Positions 44,602 through 55,718 of a stretch of DNA of 64,000 nucleotides are shown piece by piece. Both the position numbers and the translations under genes were made by a program. The first letter of the stretch is position 1. Each line of letters opens with the position of its first letter. The stretch is from Dechloromonas sp. CZR5 (GTDB taxonomy: Bacteria; Pseudomonadota; Gammaproteobacteria; Burkholderiales; Rhodocyclaceae). Where the stretch lies: positions 310,001-374,000 of the forward strand of contig NZ_VUYQ01000002.1 of the NCBI RefSeq assembly GCF_008711155.1, written 5' to 3'. The notes beneath the pieces are model-generated. The model did no database searches, had not been told where the DNA came from, and saw only the letters and a program-made list of their open reading frames with translations.

Positions 44602-46146
44602 ATGTCATGGTTCAAGCTGCCCGAGCCCCGCGCCGACCTCACGCTGGCCTTTCATGACCTGCCTTCAGCCAAGGCTTGGCTGGCTGCGCAACCCCAAGCC
44701 CAGCCAATGCACATACTGAATGTCATCGGCGAACAGATCAATGCGCTCGAAGCATCGACCCTGGCGCCTGGTCTCGCGGTGGAGCTGCTCAACCTGCTCC
44801 GTTCGGCCGCCGTACCGGGACAGGATACCATCGAGGCGCGGTTTATCCGTAAAGCGCTGCCGATGGCTGTCGAAGACGAACGCGCATTCGAACTGGCCCA
44901 GAAATTATGGCTCAATCTCGGCATCGCCTACCTGCGCCTGGCACCGCACTTTCCTCCGGACCGTAAATGTCTCCCGCTGCACCGCGCCGCCTGTGCCTTC
45001 AGAATGGCGCAATACTGCTACTTTCAGGCGGCACGCCAGTGCCCGCCGTTGATCGGCCACCTGCTGTTCGCCGTGCTTGACCAGGCCGAAAGCAGCGGCG
45101 TTCTGCGTCAGGCGCTGCCTGATCCCGACTTTCGCCACCTGGGCGAATCGAATATCGGCGGCCACTTGGCCTGGGCCTTCATGCTTCACCTGATCGACCC
45201 TTACCGCCTGTCGGCAGCCCAACTCGCCGTTGCCAACCGCGCCATCAGCCGGTGGCGCGAACTGACGGTCTTTCAGATGACGCCGGATGATGATCCGAAG
45301 GCGCATTCAGTTGACCTAGCGCCGATATTCGGACCCTCTCTGCCGCCCGGGGTGCCGCGCTGGATGGAGGTACGCAAGGTCGAGCGCAAGATCGAACAAC
45401 GGATTGTTGCGCTTCAGACCGGAGAGAGCCCCGAATCGCTGAAGCTGGGGCGCGAACTGTCGGGAAACGCCTGCATACGGCTGCTCCGCGACCTTGAATC
45501 CAGTCTCGAAAGCACCATCAGGACACCGTCAACGGAAATCGGCGAAATCGAACTCGCATTCGGGGCTGAACATGCCTTCTCCATCCTGACCGGGGAGTCC
45601 CTCAACCCCAGCGGTTCGCTGGAAGCCGATGGTGCAAGCCTGGCCCACCAGCGCGTGGCCCTGTTCGGTTTTGATCGCGCGTCGACGCTCCCCAGTACTG
45701 TCAAGAAACTGCATGTACCGAGCGAGAAATGGACGCTGGTCGACGGCAAGGCAATTCGTGCCCAGGATGCCGAAGGCGCGCGTCGCCTAGCGCCGTGCCT
45801 CGTTGCCGCGGTGCGTGCGGAAAGGCCCTGTCTGGGCGTCCTTTACTCGCTACAAAGCCTGGCCAGCGGAGCGCTGAGTGCCGAACTGAGCTGGTTCCCC
45901 GAACCGATCGAAGCCGGACGCCTCGTCCGGTCGAGTGCACAGGAGCGGACCCTGGCACTGACACCGGCCTTCCTGATGCACGACGGCGAGCGCTACTCCT
46001 TGCTCGTTCCTGCCAACGCAACCGTCCGTCTGAATATCGGACTCGGCTTTCAGAGTAGCGCCGGGACGCCGCCAAGCCATCTGCTCCCCACCGAAGTCCT
46101 GGAACGCGGCATCGACTTCGTTCGCTACGCGGTCAATTGGCAATAA
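44602..46146 (+). CDS. Conserved-looking protein of unknown function, 514 residues
   Basis: I cannot name a family. No signal peptide or membrane segment is visible. The N-terminal half (about 1-260) looks helical with many Leu, Ala and aromatic residues. The C-terminal part (about 330-514) looks beta-rich, with an AEHAFSILTGE segment and a final LLVPANATVRLNIGL. Arginines near ARRLAP made me consider a PilZ-like domain, but I find no clear second PilZ motif. A strong terminator follows. It shares its short upstream region with the divergent 91-residue gene. Confidence 0.7.
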   Translation: MSWFKLPEPRADLTLAFHDLPSAKAWLAAQPQAQPMHILNVIGEQINALEASTLAPGLAVELLNLLRSAAVPGQDTIEARFIRKALPMAVEDERAFELAQKLWLNLGIAYLRLAPHFPPDRKCLPLHRAACAFRMAQYCYFQAARQCPPLIGHLLFAVLDQAESSGVLRQALPDPDFRHLGESNIGGHLAWAFMLHLIDPYRLSAAQLAVANRAISRWRELTVFQMTPDDDPKAHSVDLAPIFGPSLPPGVPRWMEVRKVERKIEQRIVALQTGESPESLKLGRELSGNACIRLLRDLESSLESTIRTPSTEIGEIELAFGAEHAFSILTGESLNPSGSLEADGASLAHQRVALFGFDRASTLPSTVKKLHVPSEKWTLVDGKAIRAQDAEGARRLAPCLVAAVRAERPCLGVLYSLQSLASGALSAELSWFPEPIEAGRLVRSSAQERTLALTPAFLMHDGERYSLLVPANATVRLNIGLGFQSSAGTPPSHLLPTEVLERGIDFVRYAVNWQ

Positions 46147-46171
46147 AAAGCCCGCCGGGTGGCGGGCTTTT
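46146..46171. terminator. Bidirectional intrinsic terminator
   Basis: An 11-bp stem (46146-46156 with 46161-46171, four-base loop) has A residues on one side and T residues on the other, so it can serve both the gene at 44602 and the convergent carboxylase operon. Confidence 0.9.
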
Positions 46172-46209
46172 CCGGGCAAACGCTTGGCCACCGATAGCGG
46201 CCCGCGCGA

Positions 46210-48222
46210 TCACTCGAACTCGATGATGATCTGGTCCACCGAGAGGCTCTCGCCAACGGCAGCCGACACCTTCTTGACTTTGCAATCCTGCTCGGCCTTG
46301 AGGATGTTTTCCATCTTCATGGCTTCGATGACAGCCAGCTTTTCGCCAGCCTTGACGTCCTGACCAACCTTGACCGCAATTTCGCGGAGCAGGCCCGGCA
46401 TCGGGGAAAGCAGGAACTTGGAGAGGTCGGGAGCCGGTTTTTCCGGCATCAGTGCGAGCAGTTCGGCCGCACGGGCGCTCATGACCATGAAGTCGGCACG
46501 ATTGCCCCAGTGGAACAGGCTGTACTTGGTCTTGTGCCGCTCGACCTGCAAGGTGAACGGAACCCCGTTGCAGGTGCCGTTGAACAGCGACTCGCCCAGT
46601 TTCCAGCCGGACAGCAGTTCGTAGGACTTGCCGTCGTACTCGACGTGGTATCCGCCCGGAACCGGCCGTGCCGTCACCGGATGGTTCTCCTTCTTGTCGC
46701 CATTGAGACGAACCACCATCCATTGGTCACCGACGATGCGCTCATGACCTTGCAGCTGGCCGGTAATCGAGGCGGAACGGTCGGTGAAGGCGCGATAGAC
46801 GTAGGCGGCGACGGAAACCAGCAGGGCCGGATCATCGTGCGGCACCATCGAGGCGTCGAAGCCGGTCGGGTAGTGCTTGGGAATGAAACCGGTATCGAAG
46901 ATGCCGGAATGGAAGACCGGGTGCTGCATCAGCGCGGCCTGGAACGGGATGTTCGAGGAAATGCCACGGATGACGAAGGCGTTCAGGGCGTCGCGCATGC
47001 GGTTGATGGCAGTAGCGCGATCCTTGCCGTGCACGATCAGCTTGGCGATCATCGAGTCGTAGAACATCGAGATCTCGCCACCGTCGTAGACGCCGGTATC
47101 AACACGGGTGGTGCCGTTGGCATCGGTGCTCTCGACCGGTGGCAGGAACTTGACCAGGCGGCCGGTGGAGGGCAGGAAGCCGCGGAAGGGGTCTTCGGCG
47201 TTGATCCGGCATTCCATGGCCCAGCCGTCGATCTTCACGTCGGCCTGGGTGATCGGCAGCTTCTCGCCGTAGGCAACGCGGATCATCTGCTCGACCAGGT
47301 CGAGGCCAGTGATCAGTTCGGTAACCGGGTGTTCCACCTGCAGGCGAGTGTTCATTTCCAGGAAGTAGAATTCCTTGGTCGCACCAGAGACCACGAACTC
47401 GACCGTACCGGCCGATTCGTAGTTCACCGCACGGGCCAGGGCCACGGCCTGTTCGCCCATCGCCTTGCGCATCTCGGCATCGACGAAGGGGCTCGGCGCC
47501 TCTTCAATGACCTTCTGGTGGCGACGCTGGATCGAGCAATCGCGCTCGTTCAGGTACACGTAGTTGCCGTGCGAGTCGCCGAGCAACTGGATTTCGATGT
47601 GGCGCGGCTCAAGAACGTATTTTTCGATGAAGACGCGATCATCGCCGAAGGAATTACGGGCTTCGTTGACACAGGACGAGAAGCCTTCGTGCGCTTCGGC
47701 ATCGTTGTAGGCCACACGCAGACCCTTGCCGCCGCCGCCGGCGGAGGCCTTGATCATGACCGGGTAGCCGATCTTCTTGGCGATCTCGACAGCTTCGTCC
47801 GGACCGGCGATGGCGTCGTTGTAGCCCGGAATGGTATTGACCTTGGCTTCGATGGCCAGCTTCTTGGACTCGATCTTGTCGCCCATCTTGGCGATGGAGT
47901 AGTGCTTCGGACCGATGAACTTGATGCCTTCTTCTTCCAGACGACGCGAGAACTCGGCGTTTTCCGACAGAAAGCCGTAACCCGGGTGGACGGCCTGAGC
48001 ACCGGTCTGCTTGCAGGCAGCGATGATCTTGTCGGCGACCAGATAGGATTCCTTCGAGGCGGCCGGTCCGATGCAGACGGCTTCATCAGCCATGTCGACA
48101 AACAGGGCATCCTTGTCGGCCTCGGAGTAGACGGCAACCGTCTTGATGCCCATCTTGCGGGCGGTCTTGATGACGCGGCAGGCGATTTCGCCGCGGTTTG
48201 CGATCAGAATCTTGGTGAACAT
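46210..48222 (-). CDS. pccA: Propionyl/acetyl-CoA carboxylase, biotin-containing alpha subunit
   Basis: This 670-residue protein has a biotin carboxylase domain (about 1-450; ATP loop ASAGGGGKGLRVAY near 163 and the family's EMNTRLQVEHPVTE), a linker region, and a C-terminal biotinyl domain with EAMKMENIL, Lys being biotinylated. With the next gene it makes methylmalonyl-CoA from propionyl-CoA. Substrate preference is inferred from the methylmalonyl-CoA mutase two genes away. It lies 21 bases after pccB. Confidence 0.9.
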   Translation of the reverse strand: MFTKILIANRGEIACRVIKTARKMGIKTVAVYSEADKDALFVDMADEAVCIGPAASKESYLVADKIIAACKQTGAQAVHPGYGFLSENAEFSRRLEEEGIKFIGPKHYSIAKMGDKIESKKLAIEAKVNTIPGYNDAIAGPDEAVEIAKKIGYPVMIKASAGGGGKGLRVAYNDAEAHEGFSSCVNEARNSFGDDRVFIEKYVLEPRHIEIQLLGDSHGNYVYLNERDCSIQRRHQKVIEEAPSPFVDAEMRKAMGEQAVALARAVNYESAGTVEFVVSGATKEFYFLEMNTRLQVEHPVTELITGLDLVEQMIRVAYGEKLPITQADVKIDGWAMECRINAEDPFRGFLPSTGRLVKFLPPVESTDANGTTRVDTGVYDGGEISMFYDSMIAKLIVHGKDRATAINRMRDALNAFVIRGISSNIPFQAALMQHPVFHSGIFDTGFIPKHYPTGFDASMVPHDDPALLVSVAAYVYRAFTDRSASITGQLQGHERIVGDQWMVVRLNGDKKENHPVTARPVPGGYHVEYDGKSYELLSGWKLGESLFNGTCNGVPFTLQVERHKTKYSLFHWGNRADFMVMSARAAELLALMPEKPAPDLSKFLLSPMPGLLREIAVKVGQDVKAGEKLAVIEAMKMENILKAEQDCKVKKVSAAVGESLSVDQIIIEFE

Positions 48223-48243
48223 ATTCCTTTTTCTCCCTGACGC

Positions 48244-49779
<1,536 letters not shown>

Positions 49780-49806
49780 AAAAAACTCCCTCTGAGTTAC
49801 GACTAA

Positions 49807-50817
49807 TTAGTGTTTCAGGTAGTCGAGCAGCGCATACGCGGCAGCAGCCGGGGTCGTATGGCCCTCCTCGACGGATCGGGTAAAAGCGGGCAGGTTTTCC
49901 TGCACGCGCGGGTGATGGCGGAAGTGCTGGCGCAGGCCTGAGTCGATCAATTGCCACATCCAGGACAGCGACTGATGCTGGCGTTTGGCGGCAAATTCGC
50001 CGGTCGGCTTGAGGGCCGACTGGTATTTCTCGACCTGTTCCCAGAAATCGACGATGCCTTCCTTGTGCAGGGCGGACAGGGCAATCACCGGCGGGGCCCA
50101 GTTGGGCGAGGCCGGACGCAGCATGTGCAGCGCATTGCGCCACTGGGCACGAACCACGGCGGTCGCCTGCTTGTCGATGTCGGCCTTGTTGATGACCACC
50201 AGATCGGCGATCTCGACGATGCCTTTCTTGATGGCCTGCAGGTCGTCGCCGGCATTCGGCAATTGCAGCAGGCAGAACATGTCGACCATGCCGGCGACCG
50301 TCGTTTCCGACTGACCAACGCCGACTGTCTCGATGATGATCACGTCGTAGCCGGCCGCTTCACAGAGCAGCATGGCTTCGCGCGTCTTTTCGGCAACGCC
50401 GCCGAGTGAACCAGCCGACGGGCTGGGACGGATGAAGGCTTCCTCACGCTGGCTCAACAATTCCATGCGCGTCTTGTCACCGAGGATGGAACCGCCGGTG
50501 ACCGACGACGAAGGGTCGATAGCCAGCACGGCGAGTTTCTTGCCCTGCTCGATCAGCCAGACTCCGAGCGCCTCGATGAAGGTGGACTTGCCCGCCCCCG
50601 GCACGCCGGAGATGCCGATGCGGATCGCGTTGCCGGTCTTCGGCAACAGCGCGGTCAATACCTGCTGCGCCCGCTGCTGGTGATCGGCACGGGTCGATTC
50701 GATCAGCGTGATGGCCTTGGCCAGCGAGCGACGCTGACCCGCCAGCACGCCGTCGACCAGCGACTGGTCGGCGGTAGACAGGAGATTGGCACGCACCGGC
50801 GCTTCGTCCAGTTTCAT
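49807..50817 (-). CDS. meaB: MeaB/ArgK-family GTPase, chaperone of methylmalonyl-CoA mutase
   Basis: This 336-residue G3E-type GTPase has Walker A GVPGAGKSTFIEAL near residue 70, ETVGVGQSE and NKADI. MeaB loads and protects the B12 cofactor of the mutase. It lies six bases downstream of the mutase gene, the standard pairing. Confidence 0.94.
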   Translation of the reverse strand: MKLDEAPVRANLLSTADQSLVDGVLAGQRRSLAKAITLIESTRADHQQRAQQVLTALLPKTGNAIRIGISGVPGAGKSTFIEALGVWLIEQGKKLAVLAIDPSSSVTGGSILGDKTRMELLSQREEAFIRPSPSAGSLGGVAEKTREAMLLCEAAGYDVIIIETVGVGQSETTVAGMVDMFCLLQLPNAGDDLQAIKKGIVEIADLVVINKADIDKQATAVVRAQWRNALHMLRPASPNWAPPVIALSALHKEGIVDFWEQVEKYQSALKPTGEFAAKRQHQSLSWMWQLIDSGLRQHFRHHPRVQENLPAFTRSVEEGHTTPAAAAYALLDYLKH

Positions 50818-50823
50818 CCGGGC

Positions 50824-52974
50824 TTAGGCGCGGGCCTTGCGGATTTCTTCCAGCACGCGCTTGGCCGAATCCTCGATGCGGGTACCCGGGCCGAAGATGG
50901 CCTTGGCACCGGCGGCATAGAGTGCATCGTAGTCCTGTGCGGGAATGACACCGCCGGCAAAGACGATGATGTCGTCGGCGCCCTGCGCCTTCAGCGACTG
51001 GATGATCTGCGGCACCAGGGTCTTGTGGCCGGCGGCCAGCGAGGAGCAACCGATGGCATGCACGTCGTTTTCGATGGCCTGGCGGGCGGCTTCTTCCGGG
51101 GTTTGGAAGAGCGGGCCCATGTCGATGTCGAAGCCGAGGTCGGCGTAGGCGGTAGCCACCACCTTGGCGCCACGGTCATGGCCGTCCTGGCCGAGCTTGG
51201 CGATCATGATGCGCGGGCGACGGCCTTCTTCTTCGGCGAACTTGGCGACATCGGCCTTGATCTGCTCCCAGCTTTCCTGACCTTCCACAACGCCTCCGTA
51301 CACACCCGAAATGGTCTGGTTGTTGGCGCGGAAACGACCGAAAATCTTTTCCAGCGCATCGGATACTTCACCGACCGTGGCACGCAGACGGATCGCCTTG
51401 ACGGTCAGGTCGAGCAGGTTGCCTTCGCCGCTCTCGGCGGCCTTGGTCAGCGCCTCCAGCGCGGCATTGACGGCGGCACTGTCGCGGGTGGCACGAATTT
51501 GCTTGAGGCGGGCGACCTGGGCGTCACGCACGGCGTGGTTGTCGATATCGAGGATGTCGAGCGCGTCTTCCTTGGCCAGCTTGTATTTGTTGACCCCGAC
51601 GATGACGTCCTTGCCCGAGTCAATGCGCGCCTGCTTGTCGGCAGCACAGGTTTCGACCTGCATCTTGGCCCAGCCGGATTCGACGGCCTTGGTCATGCCG
51701 CCCATGGCTTCGATTTCCTGGATGATGCCCCAAGCCTTGTCGGCCATGTCCTGGGTCAGCTTTTCCATCATGTAGGAACCGGCCCATGGATCGATCACGT
51801 TGGTGATGTGGGTCTCTTCCTGGATGATCAGCTGGGTGTTGCGGGCGATACGGGCCGAGAACTCGGTGGGCAGTGCGATAGCTTCGTCGAGCGCGTTGGT
51901 GTGCAGTGACTGTGTACCGCCGAAGACGGCCGCCATCGCTTCGATGGTGGTGCGGACGACGTTGTTGTACGGGTCCTGCTCGGTCAGCGACCAGCCGGAA
52001 GTCTGGCTGTGCGTGCGCAGCATCATCGACTTCGGGCTCTTGGCGTTGAAGCCGGACATGATGCGGTGCCAGAGCAGGCGCGCAGCGCGCATCTTGGCGA
52101 TTTCGAGGTAGAAATTCATGCCCACCGCCCAGAAGAAGGACAGGCGGCCGGCGAAGGTATCGACATCCATGCCGGAAGCGACACCGGTGCGCACATATTC
52201 CATGCCGTCGGCCAGCGTGAAGGCCAGCTCGATGGCCTGGTTGGCACCGGCTTCCTGGATGTGATAACCCGAAATCGAGATCGAGTTGAACTTCGGCATG
52301 TTCTGCGCCGTGTAGCTGAAGATGTCGGCAATGATCTTCATCGACGGCTTGGGCGGATAGATATAGGTGTTCCGCACCATGAATTCCTTGAGGATGTCGT
52401 TCTGGATCGTTCCAGACAACAGCTCCTGCTTCACGCCCTGCTCTTCGGCGGCGACGATGTAGCCGGCCAGGATCGGCAGCACGGCGCCGTTCATGGTCAT
52501 CGACACGGAAATCTTGTTGAGCGGGATGCCGTCGAACAGGATCTTCATGTCTTCCACGGAGTCGATCGCCACGCCGGCCTTGCCGACATCGCCGGTGACC
52601 CGGGCGTTGTCCGAGTCGTAACCGCGGTGCGTGGCCAAGTCGAAGGCGACGGAAACGCCCTGACCGCCGGCAGCCAGCGCCTTGCGGTAGAAGGCGTTGG
52701 AGGCCTCGGCGGTGGAGAAGCCGGCATATTGGCGAATGGTCCACGGCTTGACCGCGTACATGGTCGGCTGCGGGCCACGCAGGTAGGGGGCAACACCCGG
52801 CAGGGTGTCGGCGAACTCGAGGTTCTCGGTGTCCTTCTTCGTATACAGCGCCTTGACGGCCAGGCCTTCCGGCGTATTCCAAACCAGATTGTTAACGTCA
52901 CCGCCGGGCGACTGCTTTGCTGCAGCCTTTTCCCAAGCATCCAGGTTATTGGAATCAAAGAACTTTTCGGACAT
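50824..52974 (-). CDS. scpA: Methylmalonyl-CoA mutase (adenosylcobalamin-dependent)
   Basis: This 716-residue single-chain mutase has an N-terminal TIM-barrel catalytic domain (about 1-550) and a C-terminal B12 domain with DGHDRGAKV near 595, His being the lower cobalt ligand, and the following [13 protein letters not shown] stretch. It interconverts methylmalonyl-CoA and succinyl-CoA. GAGGGG lies seven bases before the ATG. No epimerase gene is seen in the window. Vitamin supply fits the btuBCD genes at the right end. Confidence 0.95.
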   Translation of the reverse strand: MSEKFFDSNNLDAWEKAAAKQSPGGDVNNLVWNTPEGLAVKALYTKKDTENLEFADTLPGVAPYLRGPQPTMYAVKPWTIRQYAGFSTAEASNAFYRKALAAGGQGVSVAFDLATHRGYDSDNARVTGDVGKAGVAIDSVEDMKILFDGIPLNKISVSMTMNGAVLPILAGYIVAAEEQGVKQELLSGTIQNDILKEFMVRNTYIYPPKPSMKIIADIFSYTAQNMPKFNSISISGYHIQEAGANQAIELAFTLADGMEYVRTGVASGMDVDTFAGRLSFFWAVGMNFYLEIAKMRAARLLWHRIMSGFNAKSPKSMMLRTHSQTSGWSLTEQDPYNNVVRTTIEAMAAVFGGTQSLHTNALDEAIALPTEFSARIARNTQLIIQEETHITNVIDPWAGSYMMEKLTQDMADKAWGIIQEIEAMGGMTKAVESGWAKMQVETCAADKQARIDSGKDVIVGVNKYKLAKEDALDILDIDNHAVRDAQVARLKQIRATRDSAAVNAALEALTKAAESGEGNLLDLTVKAIRLRATVGEVSDALEKIFGRFRANNQTISGVYGGVVEGQESWEQIKADVAKFAEEEGRRPRIMIAKLGQDGHDRGAKVVATAYADLGFDIDMGPLFQTPEEAARQAIENDVHAIGCSSLAAGHKTLVPQIIQSLKAQGADDIIVFAGGVIPAQDYDALYAAGAKAIFGPGTRIEDSAKRVLEEIRKARA

Positions 52975-53048
52975 GAAACACCCCTCGTCGAGTCGATTTT
53001 TTTCGGCCGATCATGCAGAATTCAAAATTCTACGCTTTTGGGCCAAGC

Positions 53049-53077
53049 TTGACATACCAAGCCCCACATAATACTGT
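53049..53077 (+). promoter_or_regulatory. Sigma-70-type promoter of the GntR regulator gene
   Basis: TTGACA (53049-53054), a 17-base spacer and TACTGT (53072-53077) fit a housekeeping promoter about 55 bases before the ATG at 53138. An imperfect palindrome TCCATAATTACGGA lies just downstream (53079-53092), in a place where a repressor would block it. Confidence 0.6.
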
Positions 53078-53137
53078 ATCCATAATTACGGAATCAAGTC
53101 GGCAAAGTACCGAATTGTCCACCGAGACCACATCACA

Positions 53138-53803
53138 ATGACCCGCATCGCACCCACCGCACTGTACCAGGAAGTCGCTGAACGTCTCCGCCAGCGGATT
53201 TTCGCCCACGAACTGACGCCGGGCACCTGGATCGACGAGCAAAAACTGGCCGAACAGTACGGCATTTCGCGTACCCCGCTACGCGAAGCACTGAAGGTGC
53301 TTGCCTCTGAGGGACTGGTCGAACTCCGTCCGCGTCGGGGCTGCTACGTCACCGAAATCTCGCGCCAGGACCTCGACGACATCTTCCCGCTCATGGCAAT
53401 GCTCGAAGGACGTTGTGCCGCCGAAGCGGTCCGCAATGCCAAATCGGGCGACATCGCGGCCTTGCAGGATATCCATGGCCACCTCGAAAGCGCAGCCCGC
53501 GACGGCCGTATCGATGCTTTTTTCGAGGCCAATCAGGAATTCCACAAGCGCATCCAGGAATTGTCCGGAAATCGCTGGCTGCTGTCGGTCATCCAGGACC
53601 TGCGCAAGGTATTGAAGCTATCCCGCCTCCATTCGCTGTCGCTTGAGGGGCGCCTGCAACAGTCGCTCGACGAACACCGCCTGATCATGGCCGCCCTGGC
53701 GGCCAGCGACGCCCCCAAGGCGGAGAGGCTGATGCACGATCACCTGCTGTCCGGTCGCGAAGCGCTGGCAAAGATGGACGCAAAGACGCCGAAAGCTGCC
53801 TGA
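53138..53803 (+). CDS. GntR-family regulator, FadR subfamily
   Basis: The protein has 221 residues with an N-terminal winged helix (YQEVAERLRQRIF... YGISRTPLREALKVLASEGL) and a C-terminal all-helical FCD domain (about 75-210). Such regulators usually bind a small carboxylic acid. It is divergent from the mutase/carboxylase operon, so propionyl-CoA metabolism is the natural target. Start ATG at 53138 with no strong ribosome binding site. Confidence 0.88.
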   Translation: MTRIAPTALYQEVAERLRQRIFAHELTPGTWIDEQKLAEQYGISRTPLREALKVLASEGLVELRPRRGCYVTEISRQDLDDIFPLMAMLEGRCAAEAVRNAKSGDIAALQDIHGHLESAARDGRIDAFFEANQEFHKRIQELSGNRWLLSVIQDLRKVLKLSRLHSLSLEGRLQQSLDEHRLIMAALAASDAPKAERLMHDHLLSGREALAKMDAKTPKAA

Positions 53804-53817
53804 CAGCGGCTTGCGGA

Positions 53818-55104
53818 TCAATGCATCCGGCTTTCGATTCCGGCAAACAACCGGTCGTAGATTGCCACCAGCGCCTCACGATCGTGACTGCCCTTGACCC
53901 AGCGACGTGAGCGGGCAATCTTGACGGCCTCCTGCTCCATCGCCGACAACGAGGTGATGTTTACCTCCTGACCGTGCAGGATCGACGCGGCATCCGCCCT
54001 GGCTCGCTGGGCCGTCGCAACCAGCCCCATGGAAGATTCCATGGCACTGGCGCCCGCCTCGATCGTCGTCACCAAGTCGCAAACTTGGTTGGCCGACGAC
54101 GCCGAGCCGGCCAGTTCGCTGCTGAATTCGAACGCGGTCTGCCGCGCTTCGGACACCGAATCCGTTAGCGCACCGATTTGCGCCGTGGCCGATTGCATCG
54201 AAAGCATGATTGCCGCGATGGCTGCCGAAATCTCCTCTGCGGAATGCTGGGCCTGATCCGCCAGCTTGCGCACCTCGTCGGCAACCACCGCAAAGCCCCT
54301 TCCAGCCTCACCGGCCCGCGCCGCTTCGATGGCCGCATTCAAGGCCAGCAGATTGGTCTGCTTGGCAACGCCGTCGATCCGAGTAGTCAGCAACTGGATA
54401 TCGGCTGTTTTTGCATTCAGGTCATCGAGCGCTCCCACCCCTCTTTTCGCTGCCTGTTGCGCCTCACCCAGAGCCTCCGACATGCGCTGGGCCGCCGTCG
54501 ACATGCCGCTGGCCGACTCCCCGAAACTCGCAACCAGAGAACGCGAGGTACGCGAGTTTCCGCCTACCTCGCGCAGAGACTGTTCCACGTGCTCGATCGC
54601 CAGTGACAAGCCGCGCTCCGAGCGCAGAAAAATTCGCGACAGCAGGGCTTCGCGGGCAATCGACTCCTGCGCCGCCTCGAGATGGTCAAGCAGGCTCTGC
54701 ATCTGCTCGAGGACACTGCGAAACGTGCCGTGCAAGCCGGGCAGCTGCAGCCGGCGGGTCGTATTTCCGCTCGACGATGCCTGCATTGCGCCCAGAATTT
54801 CGCGAAACGCCGTCTCGGTTTGATCGAGCACGGAGTTCAGGTTGACCCGGATCGCCTCCAGCACTGGGTCATCCAGGGTATGCGGCAAGCGCGCAACCAG
54901 TTGCCCGCTACCAACCTTGCGCAACAAGTCGTCGACCTTGGCGAGGTCCGCCCGCGACTCCGCTGCGGGTAGCAACAAGACCAACAATGCGGCGACAGCC
55001 ACCCCGATTACCGCCCATGCCGACACAAAGGCCACGCCCCCGGCCAATACTAGGAGAAAGACCAGTAACGCCTTGCGTTTAGAGGGAGAAAACCAGTTCT
55101 TCAT
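53818..55104 (-). CDS. Methyl-accepting chemotaxis protein without a periplasmic sensor domain
   Basis: The protein has 428 residues. Two hydrophobic segments near residues 12-48 are nearly contiguous and leave no room for a ligand domain. The signalling hairpin tip is clear ([28 protein letters not shown]...VADEVRKLA). There is no C-terminal CheR-binding pentapeptide. The gene overlaps the upstream PAS gene by 26 bases, so the PAS protein probably supplies the sensor function. Confidence 0.9.
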   Translation of the reverse strand: MKNWFSPSKRKALLVFLLVLAGGVAFVSAWAVIGVAVAALLVLLLPAAESRADLAKVDDLLRKVGSGQLVARLPHTLDDPVLEAIRVNLNSVLDQTETAFREILGAMQASSSGNTTRRLQLPGLHGTFRSVLEQMQSLLDHLEAAQESIAREALLSRIFLRSERGLSLAIEHVEQSLREVGGNSRTSRSLVASFGESASGMSTAAQRMSEALGEAQQAAKRGVGALDDLNAKTADIQLLTTRIDGVAKQTNLLALNAAIEAARAGEAGRGFAVVADEVRKLADQAQHSAEEISAAIAAIMLSMQSATAQIGALTDSVSEARQTAFEFSSELAGSASSANQVCDLVTTIEAGASAMESSMGLVATAQRARADAASILHGQEVNITSLSAMEQEAVKIARSRRWVKGSHDREALVAIYDRLFAGIESRMH

Positions 55105-55597
55105 AACTCATTCCGGTCTGTTTCATGATGTCTACCAGGACTGCGGTACCGGCCTCGATGGCCGAGCGCGATCCAGCCGCCTTTTCCGCGGCCAGCATGC
55201 TCCGATAGACCGGCTCGATCTTGGCGACGGCGTCGGCTGAGGGGCAACGGCGCACCGAGGTATAACCCACGACCTTGCCGTTGCCGTCGAAATCCGGCGT
55301 GATGTGGGTGAACACCCAGTAAAAGCCGCCATCCTTGGACATGTTCTTGACGTAGGCGAAGAACTCCTTGCCGGACTGTATGGTGTCCCAGGCCAGTTTG
55401 AAGGCCGCACGGGGCATATCGGGATGACGGATGATGTTGTGCTGGGAACCGAGCAACTCTTCTTCGGAATACCCTGAAAACTCGATGAATATCGGGTTTC
55501 CATAGGTAATGATGCCCTTCGAGTTGGTTTTGGAAACGATGAAATCGTCTTCCCGCATCTTGCGTTCGATGTTACTGGGTTGAATGGCTCTCTTCAT
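55079..55597 (-). CDS. Aer-type PAS domain protein (redox/energy taxis sensor)
   Basis: The protein has 172 residues. Residues about 15-125 form a PAS domain of the Aer class ([48 protein letters not shown]), which binds FAD in characterised members. There is no membrane helix or signalling domain. A GGAGGG site precedes the ATG. It overlaps the following chemoreceptor gene and would work with it as a two-part Aer, like CetB with CetA. Confidence 0.87.
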   Translation of the reverse strand: MKRAIQPSNIERKMREDDFIVSKTNSKGIITYGNPIFIEFSGYSEEELLGSQHNIIRHPDMPRAAFKLAWDTIQSGKEFFAYVKNMSKDGGFYWVFTHITPDFDGNGKVVGYTSVRRCPSADAVAKIEPVYRSMLAAEKAAGSRSAIEAGTAVLVDIMKQTGMSYEELVFSL

Positions 55598-55665
55598 GTC
55601 GCCCTCCGGTTCTCATGAATTTACTATAGATCGTAAATTTTACATATATCAACGAGGGCCGGACG

Positions 55666-55701
55666 AAAAAAAACCCCGGCAGCCTGCGCTGCCGGGGTTT
55701 T
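55666..55701. terminator. Intrinsic terminator after actP
   Basis: A 10-bp GC stem (55674-55683 with 55688-55697, four-base loop) is followed on the minus strand by eight T residues. It ends the yjcH-actP transcript ahead of the PAS gene. Confidence 0.9.
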
Positions 55702-55718
55702 GACAAAGCCTGAACTAT

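Noticed and set aside
44602..46146. PilZ domain in the unknown 514-residue protein
   Set aside because: One Arg-rich segment is suggestive, but the second PilZ motif (DxSxxG) is absent, so I do not assign c-di-GMP binding.
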